Source: Planctomycetota bacterium (GTDB lineage: Bacteria > Planctomycetota > Planctomycetia > Pirellulales > Pirellulaceae). From it: a stretch of 35,179 bases of DNA. Under the pieces are notes generated by a model. That model was not told the DNA's origin. It made no database searches and worked only from the letters and a program-made list of their open reading frames with translations. The DNA is taken from contig CAUJKA010000058.1 in the NCBI GenBank assembly GCA_963204965.1, positions 1 to 35,179 of the forward strand, in the 5' to 3' direction. Both the position numbers and the translations under genes were made by a program. Each line of letters opens with the position of its first letter. The first letter of the stretch is position 1. Of this stretch, positions 7,203 through 14,501 are shown piece after piece.

Positions 7203-8261
7203 TTACACCCGAACAAACTTTGCGGTGGCATCGCCAATGGTGACGCTGATCGAATCATTGATGGTCGGGAATCCTGCTGGCAGAGCTAGCTCGCCATCGC
7301 GTGGTTTCGTCGACCAGACGACTTTAGCTTTGCCTTTTGAACTAGCCACAACTTGCCCCATGTCGAAGCCACCGACGTTAACGCTGTAGGTCGCTCCAGC
7401 AGCTGCGCCTTCGATTTCGACCTCAAGCTTGCTCTTGGTCTTTCCATCTTCGCTCTCCGTTTCGAACTCAGCCTTGCGAGTTAACGAGCCGACGGCAGGG
7501 ACGGTCGCAATCCAAGCACCGGATGTTTGCGAGCTGGATGAGCCTCCGGTGCTATTTCCTCCAGTACTTCCGCCACCACCGTTTCCGCCACCGTTTCCGC
7601 CACTATTTCCGCCAGAAGACGAATCATCGTTGTTACCGGCGAGCTTTCCACGAACGATATCACCAATGATCAATTCTGTGTCGACGGTCAGCGGCGGCAA
7701 GTTGGCCGGCCAAGGCTGATGACTATCGTTATCGTCACCGACACTGAATACCAGCTTGCCGCGGCCCTTCGCATCAGTAAGCAATTCACCAAGAGCGATG
7801 TCGTTGAGCTTAACGCTGTAAGCAGTACTTGCGGCTGCGTCGCGAACCTTGATCGAAAGCTCCTTCTCAGCAGAAGACTCTTCAAACTCGATCTTGGCCG
7901 TTGCCTCGGTCGTCGTAGACTGTAGCTTGGCCTCAATGTGATTCAGAATCGTTCCTGTCGAACCGGATGAGCTGGATGAATTAGGGTCGCGGCTTGCATT
8001 CAGTTGATTGATTACCGTCAATGCATCGGTGGGTGATACTCGTGAATCATCGTTCACATCGTGAAACCCCGGCGAGTTGCTGGTGGAATTGCTGCGGATA
8101 TCGTTGAGCGTATTGATAACCAGAAGGGCATCCACAGGGCTGACGCGGCTATCGTCGTTCACATCGTTGGGCTCAAGGAAGTTATGGCTCAAGTCGCCTG
8201 CCATGAGAGCTCGGTTTTCCAGTTGTTCTGTTCTTAGCTTGCGGATTGGACTTGTTCGCAT
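7203..8261 (-). CDS. Dockerin-repeat surface protein with two beta domains
   Basis: 352 residues from ATG at 8259-8261, preceded by GAGAG eight bases upstream; an upstream TTG would add 14 residues and is less likely. The N-terminus MRTSPIRKLRTEQLENRALMAGD carries the L-E-x-R-x-L-(M/L)-A/S-G motif found at the start of many planctomycete extracellular proteins. Two dockerin type I repeats follow: DVNDDSRVSPVDALLVINTLN-like at 33-53 and a near copy at 68-88, each with the calcium-loop Asp/Asn pattern. Then come two similar beta domains (ending VYSVKL/TYSVNV-type strands) joined by a Gly/Ser/Asn-rich linker. Likely exported and calcium-binding; ligand unknown. No cohesin is visible here. It lies downstream of the matrixin gene on the same strand, flanked by direct copies of a 35-bp hairpin. 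Confidence 0.82.
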   Translation of the reverse strand: MRTSPIRKLRTEQLENRALMAGDLSHNFLEPNDVNDDSRVSPVDALLVINTLNDIRSNSTSNSPGFHDVNDDSRVSPTDALTVINQLNASRDPNSSSSSGSTGTILNHIEAKLQSTTTEATAKIEFEESSAEKELSIKVRDAAASTAYSVKLNDIALGELLTDAKGRGKLVFSVGDDNDSHQPWPANLPPLTVDTELIIGDIVRGKLAGNNDDSSSGGNSGGNGGGNGGGGSTGGNSTGGSSSSQTSGAWIATVPAVGSLTRKAEFETESEDGKTKSKLEVEIEGAAAGATYSVNVGGFDMGQVVASSKGKAKVVWSTKPRDGELALPAGFPTINDSISVTIGDATAKFVRV

Positions 8262-8311
8262 GATTTCGGCTCTCAAAAGCAAAGGGTCTAAAGGCTGTTC
8301 CAATTAGAGAA

Positions 8312-8329
8312 GCCGGTTGGCGAACCGGC
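8312..8329. repeat. Small hairpin upstream of the dockerin gene
   Basis: GCCGGTT (8312-8318) and AACCGGC (8323-8329) form a 7-bp stem with a GGCG loop. It is part of the hairpin-rich, gene-free stretch 8262-8610, which otherwise holds the four-hairpin element and the second 35-bp hairpin. It could lie in the 5' leader of the dockerin gene. Confidence 0.6.
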
Positions 8330-8386
8330 ACCCGCCATGCAAGTTGGAAAAAACGGGGAAAAGGGGAAAATTCTTGCCGATCGCAG

Positions 8387-8529
8387 CAACTAGTTACTAG
8401 GCTCTGCCTAGTAACTAGTTGTCTTGCAGGCTCCGCCTGGATTTTGTTGATCCAACAGACATCTTTACGCACCAGCTTGGCGAGGCGGAGCCTCGAAGAC
8501 AGTGCGTTCCAAGGCAGAGCCTCGGAACG
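8387..8529 (+). repeat. Four-hairpin composite repeat, copy A
   Basis: Four successive hairpins, each with a three-base loop in a GGC-NNN-GCC core. They are 8387-8421 (perfect 16-bp stem, loop TCT), 8427-8439 (CAGGC/GCCTG, loop TCC), 8481-8495 (CGAGGC/GCCTCG, loop GGA) and 8505-8529 (11-bp stem with one mismatch, loop AGA). The entire block is present in reverse complement at 21694-21836, so it is one mobile or dispersed unit rather than four chance hairpins. No coding capacity. Confidence 0.85.
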
Positions 8530-8535
8530 AGGGAA

Positions 8536-8570
8536 TCCACCGTCTGGCGATCTGGCGACGGTGGCTACTT
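8536..8570. repeat. 35-bp hairpin repeat, copy 2
   Basis: Identical over 35 bases and in the same orientation to 7151-7185, with stem CCACCGTC (8537-8544) and GACGGTGG (8557-8564). It is followed directly by the 12-mer GCAGTCTTCAAA (8572-8583). Together with copy 1 it brackets the dockerin gene as direct repeats 1,385 bases apart. Confidence 0.85.
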
Positions 8571-8610
8571 AGCAGTCTTCAAACAGTGCTAAAAGATCCC
8601 TCAATGGGAA

Positions 8611-10569
8611 CTACCCGAGCACCAGAAGCAGCCATTGGTACGAGATTTTCGATGTTGTCCCGTCCGGATAAACGTAGGTGTTAGGAACCGTTGGCGATAC
8701 GTATTGGGGAGTTAACGTAGTGCTGTCGATGACTGGTCCCATCGGATCGCTGAGCTTGCTACCGCGAAGACTAAAGCTCTGGGGAACGGTGGCCGAGAAC
8801 GATACGGTGTACTTACCAGGCGCCAAAAGTCGACTTACGCTCGAGCTGACATCACGAGCCCGCGCCGTGAGTTGCTCGACAATGACTCCGGCAGAGTTGC
8901 GGATGATCATCGTTACCGACCCTGCAGTGCCATCAGCGCGAAGTAGGAAGTTGAAGAGCTGCGGTTCAGCTACGTAGAGAGTTCCAGCTACCGGCACAGT
9001 ACTGCTGGTAATCTGGCCGGAAGCAAATGTGTTCAACACAGCCGGTGTCGTACCGAAGCTAGTAAAGAGGGTGTAGTTGCCGGTTTGTGCGGTGGGTGAA
9101 AAGACTTTCAACAGGTAAGACTGATTGGCTGGTAGCCGGGATGCTTGCACTGTGAAGGTACCATTGCCATTGGCTATGATTTGCGATGAAATCGAAACAC
9201 CACTGGCATCCTGTATAAGTACCCGAGGCAGTACAGCGTTCACACCGCTTGATGTTAGGGTTGCAGTTAACACCCAGTTAGCACCAGTCGCAGGAGTCTT
9301 GACTCGATAGTAGTCAACGTCTGTTGTATCCGAGAGCGTGCCCTGCACATCGAAATGGCGATCGCTTTGACCTGCGAGCGGCTTTAGGGTGATCGCATTC
9401 AACGGACTGTCATTGGTGTGAAGGTCGTCATCGAAAAGTAATCTTGCCGGGTCTTTAAACAACAGGTCCACCTTCTCAGGTGGCAATCCTTCGAAGCTAC
9501 CTCGCATGACTTTCTGCAACGGGGTAACTGTCGGTTGCAACAACCCATCAAAGGTAACAGCAACAGAATAACGGCCAATACGGTAGCTGGACCCCGCCTG
9601 TGATTCGACGCGAATAAAGTAACGTCGATCTGGAACAGTAGATGGAAGTGTAATCGATAATGTATCTGCGGAAGTTGATGCACTGGTTTGCGTTCCAAGT
9701 ACGCGACTGGCACCATCCATGATGGTCAGTTTAGGCGTTGCTAAGCTGATTCCGCTGGTCTGCAATCGTACTGACATAGGGCCGCTATATCCACCGAGCC
9801 CCTGAACATAGAAATAGTCGACATCCGCCGAAGTGGTCAGATCGCCATAAGCCACTAGTGGTGTCGAACCGTTGTAGCCACCAGAGACCTGCGAGTACTT
9901 GATTCGCGTTGCCCCGCTTAGCGTGTTGTTGTCTTTCTTGAGTTCATTCAGGTCCGCAGTCCTTGCACCGTAAAGCAAACGAATCGCACTAATGTCAGTG
10001 GCGGCCAACTGTGTTCGATTATTTAAGTGCGAGAACATCACGCTGAGCGGGTCGGTACTATGCGCCAAGCCCAGAGCATGCCCAAATTCGTGCATCATTG
10101 TGGCTTGCAAACTTACCGGAGTGAAACTGGCCGCGGTGTTGATGAAGATATCACCTGTGAACGTTCCCGCGGTATCACCTGGTGGTACCGACACCGCCAT
10201 CACGGTGTTGTCCATACGATAGCCACCGATGCGAATATCACCAAACCGAGAGTCGTTCTGAGTTGCGCCTTGAACTCCAAATGCTTGACCTCCATCAGTA
10301 GTTAAGCCGATATTGACGTTGGCGACTTGCATCCACGCTTGAGCGGCGCGAAAAATCGCCGATTGCCAAACTGCTCGAGGCATCTGCGCGTCGAGTGCTG
10401 CGACCAGATCGCTCCGCAAGTCAGCTACGGCAGTTTGGTCCGGCACAAAGCTCATCGAAAGATGTGTCGAATCGTTCCAAGCGATGCCGAACTGCGCCTG
10501 CACCATGCGTGGCTCCAAGGATTCGAATCCGTTGGCCAAACTTCTTTTTGTATTTCTCTGCTGCTTCAT
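8611..10569 (-). CDS. Secreted matrixin-type zinc metalloprotease with PPC-like domains
   Basis: 652 residues. The N-terminus contains FESLEPRMVQAQ, the L-E-P-R motif of planctomycete exported proteins, without a classical signal peptide. The protease domain (about 25-200) carries the metzincin zinc site HEFGHALGLAH (160-170: His160, Glu161, His164, His170) and a likely Met-turn at SVMF (Met178), typical of matrixins. The remaining ~450 residues contain at least three beta-sandwich segments with D-V-D-Y-(F/Y) motifs (DVDYFYVQGL, DVDYYRVKTP), as in bacterial pre-peptidase C-terminal domains. Probably extracellular or wall-associated. It starts 33 bases after the kinase gene, so probably belongs to the sigma-kinase operon. 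Substrate unknown. Confidence 0.88.
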   Translation of the reverse strand: MKQQRNTKRSLANGFESLEPRMVQAQFGIAWNDSTHLSMSFVPDQTAVADLRSDLVAALDAQMPRAVWQSAIFRAAQAWMQVANVNIGLTTDGGQAFGVQGATQNDSRFGDIRIGGYRMDNTVMAVSVPPGDTAGTFTGDIFINTAASFTPVSLQATMMHEFGHALGLAHSTDPLSVMFSHLNNRTQLAATDISAIRLLYGARTADLNELKKDNNTLSGATRIKYSQVSGGYNGSTPLVAYGDLTTSADVDYFYVQGLGGYSGPMSVRLQTSGISLATPKLTIMDGASRVLGTQTSASTSADTLSITLPSTVPDRRYFIRVESQAGSSYRIGRYSVAVTFDGLLQPTVTPLQKVMRGSFEGLPPEKVDLLFKDPARLLFDDDLHTNDSPLNAITLKPLAGQSDRHFDVQGTLSDTTDVDYYRVKTPATGANWVLTATLTSSGVNAVLPRVLIQDASGVSISSQIIANGNGTFTVQASRLPANQSYLLKVFSPTAQTGNYTLFTSFGTTPAVLNTFASGQITSSTVPVAGTLYVAEPQLFNFLLRADGTAGSVTMIIRNSAGVIVEQLTARARDVSSSVSRLLAPGKYTVSFSATVPQSFSLRGSKLSDPMGPVIDSTTLTPQYVSPTVPNTYVYPDGTTSKISYQWLLLVLG

Positions 10570-10602
10570 TTTCTAACTCTTAACTTTCGCGGTGCAACAA
10601 CT

Positions 10603-13596
10603 CTATTTCAACTGTCTTGCAGCCGCAATGATCTGTTGAAGCGATTGACGATCTTCGATCTTGACTAAGTCGGCATCCTTTTCCATCATTTCAGCCAAAG
10701 CAGGATTTTGCCTGGCAGTCTCTTTGAGCAATGCTAGTGCCTGCGTTTCATCTGAACTATCGCGTCGAACCAGTGCAAATGCACTCGCCGCTTGATAGCA
10801 AACGATCGGAGTGCGTTCCAATTCGAGAGCGCGGCGAGCGTCAGCGATAGCGTTTTCCACATGGCCCACTCTGGCATGAAGAACACTTCGTCCAGACCAA
10901 GCCAGAGCATAGTGCGGATCGCATTCGATCGCTTGATCGAGTGCTTGAATCGCCTCTTCGGGACGTTTTAGATATTCGCTTAGTACGGTTGCCATATTCT
11001 CGTACGAATTTCGCAGGTGAGGCGAAGAGAGACTGGCTTGACGAAAGTCCTCCAGCGCACCCTCCGCGTCCATAGGCTGAGTTCGTAATTTAGCTTCACC
11101 ACGCGCATTCCAACTTCTCGGATCTCGAGGTTGCAAGGCAAGCCCAGAAGCAAGGTCTTGCTCTGCTTGAGCCTTGTGACCAAGACGCCGATGAACCAAC
11201 TCTCGAACAAACAGTATTCGCGTATTCTCTTCAGAATGTTTTTCGATCTTATTGAGATCCTCGAGCGCTGATTTGAAGTCACCCAAACCAATACTGGCGA
11301 TCGCACGATTCAAATAGGCCGCAACGGAGCTAGAATCCAATCGAAGCGTTTCGTCAAACAGTTTCTTAGCTTCGCTGAATCGATTGTGATCGAGCTCCAT
11401 GGTGCCCAACATCAAACTGGGCCATGGCAAGTCCGACTTCAGGCCAACGGCAACTTCCAAGCTGGTGCGAGCGGCTCGCAGGTCGTTTATCTCTAATTGC
11501 AGTTGAGCGAGGTTCGTCCAGTACCATGGGTTTCCAGCATCGGTACTCAACGAGGCCTTCATCGATTCAATGGCACCCTGAACCTGATTGGATTCGATCT
11601 GCAGTTGACGACGTAATTCCCTTTCAATTGAACGTCCTGAATCGCTAGAGGACAACGATCTCTCAAGTGCGATTTTCAGAACTGTTGCCAGTCGACTTTG
11701 ATCGCTATTCAATTCAGCCGCGCGGGCCGCGCTGGCGATTGCGGAACGTAGTAAGAGTTCCGCTTTTTGCGAGTCGACTTCTTGAGTCGCTAGAGTTGCT
11801 TCACCGCGAGCTTGCAATAGCCAAAGCTGAGCAGCGACATGATCCGCTTCACGACGCTCGGCTTCATTCAAAGTGCTCTTGTCGATCATCTCGGTGTAAG
11901 TCAGCGACTCGTTACATGCGCTGATCATCGACTGAACCTGTGGCGCGGGCAGTTCTGATGTTGCGATGAGTCCAGAAGCGATAGTTCGCGAGGCTTTGGC
12001 ATCAGAGATCCACTGAACGGCCCTCAAATAGGTCGCCCGTTGATACTGAATTACGAAACCGGTCAACACCAAGCCTAAAAGAACAGATGCGGCTGAGGCC
12101 ACGAGGGTGGTTGCCGATAGACGTGGATGACGACGGTTCCATTTTCGAACGCGATCCGCCAGTGATTCGCCGGTTGCATGCTTGAGCGGTTGATGGTTCA
12201 ACTCGCAGCTTAAATCTTCCAGCAGGTGTTGTGCGCTGGAGTATCGATTTTCCGGCAAGTACTCGAGGCACTTGCCAACGATGGCTTGAATACCCGAGGT
12301 GATTCCACGGGACTGCTCCTGAAGCAATAGTGGCGCAACTTGGCGATCGCTGCTCATCCTCTGCAACACATCTCGATCGACTCCACTGCGATCCGGAAAA
12401 GGACTTCGCATCGCTAGGAGTTCGAACATGATGATGCCCAGCGCGTAGAGATCGCTTCGCTGGTCGCATTGCACTCGATTGGTGATGACCTCAGACAATT
12501 GTTCAGGCGCCATGTACCGCGGGGTTCCACCAAAGACACCGAACTGTTGCTGTCCACCGATCGATTCAACCGCCAAGTTGAAGTCCAACAACATCGGCAG
12601 CCCATCATCAGATAGAAGAATATTGGCTGGTTTAATGTCTCTGTGCAGTATGTTGCGCTCGTGTGCGTGCGATAATCCGTCTGCAAGTTGAGAGATCATC
12701 CAAACGATGCCATGAGCGTAGCTGTAACTTGTGAATTTCTCGCGAAGTCGATTGATCGCTTGGCTATCGATCGAGGCTGGCTCTGAGCTGCTTACAGCGG
12801 ATTTCTCAGCAGAGTTTTCTTCTAGCCCCTCAGACGACTTGGGCGTTACCGGCCACGTTCCGCTGGAGCAATTGCGAATAGTATCGATCAAGGCTACGCC
12901 GCTGGCCGGAACCTGACCAGCCTGCTTGATTGATTGCAACAAGCCACCCAGCGTCGCGGTTCCAAGCAAGGGCATACAGACCACATGCCAAGGATTATGA
13001 CGATGCAGCGAGTAAATCGGGACGATGTTCTTGTGTTGCAACTTGGCAAGTAAGTCTGCTTCACCTGGAAATTGCGAACTGACCTTAAGAACAACGCGAC
13101 GATTCGATAATCCTGTTTCAGTCGCAATGTAAACGCGACCAAAGCTGCCGCGGCCAAGTTCTGATCGCAGTTCGAATCCGCAAAGAGTCTGCCCAACCTC
13201 AGGAAAGCTGGCGGTATGGTTTGTAGTGCTGACACGAGAATCGTCGGCCTGTTGCTTCAGTCGATTCTGTTCAAACTCCAGTTCCATACAGATCGACTCT
13301 TGATCGATCAGCGAGCTGAATCGTTGGCGATAGTATTCAATCGAAGGAACGACGCCCTTAGTCGCCGCAAGCTCCATGTCGACGCGGATGAGCTCACGAA
13401 CAATCTTGTCGTAGCGAGGATGTGTTGTTGGCGGACAGTAGTCGGCGATATCGACCTGTGATGTAGCCGAAGCTTGACCATAGGCCTTTTCCAATCGCAC
13501 TACAAAGCTATCCAGCTCGGTGTCCCAACCTAGAGCCGCAGATGAGTCAGAAAGCGCCTGACCAGTCTTTTGATCTGACGAATTACTTGTCACCAT
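10603..13596 (-). CDS. Membrane Ser/Thr protein kinase with C-terminal TPR domain
   Basis: 997 residues. A ~135-residue N-terminal helical region precedes a Hanks-type kinase: glycine loop GRGSFG (148-153), Lys171 in VVLKVS, Glu179, catalytic HRDIKPAN (318-325), and APE (363-365). The Mg-binding motif reads DFN (338-340) instead of DFG. A ~70-residue Ser-rich insert lies between the hinge and helix E (about 220-285). A single transmembrane helix (about 496-518) follows the kinase, and the ~450-residue C-terminal part is built of TPR-like helix pairs (e.g. AYLNRAIASIGLGDFKSAL). The topology suggests a cytoplasmic kinase and TPRs outside or in the paryphoplasm (inference). The ATG overlaps the sigma gene's stop by 14 bases (ATGGTGACAAGTAA), implying translational coupling. 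Confidence 0.93.
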   Translation of the reverse strand: MVTSNSSDQKTGQALSDSSAALGWDTELDSFVVRLEKAYGQASATSQVDIADYCPPTTHPRYDKIVRELIRVDMELAATKGVVPSIEYYRQRFSSLIDQESICMELEFEQNRLKQQADDSRVSTTNHTASFPEVGQTLCGFELRSELGRGSFGRVYIATETGLSNRRVVLKVSSQFPGEADLLAKLQHKNIVPIYSLHRHNPWHVVCMPLLGTATLGGLLQSIKQAGQVPASGVALIDTIRNCSSGTWPVTPKSSEGLEENSAEKSAVSSSEPASIDSQAINRLREKFTSYSYAHGIVWMISQLADGLSHAHERNILHRDIKPANILLSDDGLPMLLDFNLAVESIGGQQQFGVFGGTPRYMAPEQLSEVITNRVQCDQRSDLYALGIIMFELLAMRSPFPDRSGVDRDVLQRMSSDRQVAPLLLQEQSRGITSGIQAIVGKCLEYLPENRYSSAQHLLEDLSCELNHQPLKHATGESLADRVRKWNRRHPRLSATTLVASAASVLLGLVLTGFVIQYQRATYLRAVQWISDAKASRTIASGLIATSELPAPQVQSMISACNESLTYTEMIDKSTLNEAERREADHVAAQLWLLQARGEATLATQEVDSQKAELLLRSAIASAARAAELNSDQSRLATVLKIALERSLSSSDSGRSIERELRRQLQIESNQVQGAIESMKASLSTDAGNPWYWTNLAQLQLEINDLRAARTSLEVAVGLKSDLPWPSLMLGTMELDHNRFSEAKKLFDETLRLDSSSVAAYLNRAIASIGLGDFKSALEDLNKIEKHSEENTRILFVRELVHRRLGHKAQAEQDLASGLALQPRDPRSWNARGEAKLRTQPMDAEGALEDFRQASLSSPHLRNSYENMATVLSEYLKRPEEAIQALDQAIECDPHYALAWSGRSVLHARVGHVENAIADARRALELERTPIVCYQAASAFALVRRDSSDETQALALLKETARQNPALAEMMEKDADLVKIEDRQSLQQIIAAARQLK

Positions 13597-14203
13597 GAAT
13601 CAACTCGTCCAGTCTTTTTCGGAACTCTTGTAAGATCCGCTCGATCGATCGTTTGGCACGGCCGGTTCGCTCGGCAATCTCAGTCACGCCATAACCTGCA
13701 ATACGCAGATCGACAATTTCTCGATACTCGTCGGGCATCAGCGCCAACATCTCGTCGATGGTTAGTTTTAAGACAGACAGCGCCGTGTGATCCGAATCGC
13801 TATGCTCATTCAACGCTGACTCGGCACCTTCGCCGACGATCGTCTTTTGGTAGTCTCGTTTTTCTGCGCGGTGGAAAGTTGCCAGGGATCGAATCTTGTT
13901 CAGGCCAATCACCAAAAGTAGACGCCAAAGCTCGTCGCCTTCGGGAATGTCATATTGACCGTCCGCAGCTCTACGAAAGAATGTCCGAAAAACAGACTGT
14001 ATCATATCTTCCGCATCAACTTCGCGCTGCAATTGATTGGAAGCCTTGGCATGTGCCAGAGCCTTCAGTCTTTCTGCGTAGCGAAGGTACAATTCGGTAG
14101 CTGCGTCGCCATCACCGCGTCGATAGCGGCTCAGCAACGTGCGATCACTTGGCTGGCTAGTCTTGTCTGAGCTATCCATTCTTCGTTCTCGTAAGGCTAC
14201 CAT
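13583..14203 (-). CDS. ECF-type RNA polymerase sigma factor
   Basis: 206 residues. Region 2 is visible as LLSRYRRGDGDAATELYLRY and DAEDMIQSVFRTFFRRA (about 68-84), and region 4 as LALMPDEYREIVDLRIAGY followed by the helix-turn-helix VTEIAERTGRAKRSIERI. This matches sigma-70 ECF factors of the planctomycete type found beside Ser/Thr kinases. No anti-sigma factor with a zinc or transmembrane domain is present, so the overlapping kinase is the likely regulator (inference from the known ECF-STK pairing). Met9 (ATG at 14177-14179) is an alternative start. Region 14204-14501 upstream separates it from a divergent gene and should hold both promoters; I see no clear consensus there. Confidence 0.92.
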   Translation of the reverse strand: MVALRERRMDSSDKTSQPSDRTLLSRYRRGDGDAATELYLRYAERLKALAHAKASNQLQREVDAEDMIQSVFRTFFRRAADGQYDIPEGDELWRLLLVIGLNKIRSLATFHRAEKRDYQKTIVGEGAESALNEHSDSDHTALSVLKLTIDEMLALMPDEYREIVDLRIAGYGVTEIAERTGRAKRSIERILQEFRKRLDELIHGDK

Positions 14204-14501
14204 TGGGGCTAGATATTTTACCTGCTTTGCCTGGACTACAAATCCGAGCAGACATTCTACTCGCCACTACCAGAAGCAGATTCCTGACCCTTTGTCCGCC
14301 ATACCTTTCCAGAGATTTCGAGAACTTATTGGCGAAATGTGGAAACTACGGAGTATCGGAATCAGCTCAGCAATCAAAAACAGACCGTCCCACAATGAAA
14401 ACGCACTGCATTGCTGTCAGAATTCTCCTAGGTACGGGTATAAAGATCGTCTTTCCTCATCAATCTGGCTGATAATATGACAACTGTGATTTGAGGCTGT
14501 A

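Noticed and set aside
7013..7243. Open frame of 76 codons on the plus strand
   Set aside because: It is translated palindromic repeat (EYDYEH-type residues) overlapping the end of the dockerin gene, with no ribosome site.
14204..14501. Promoters for the divergent sigma and SHD1 genes
   Set aside because: They must be near here, but I see no convincing -35/-10 pair, and planctomycete ECF promoters cannot be assigned by eye.
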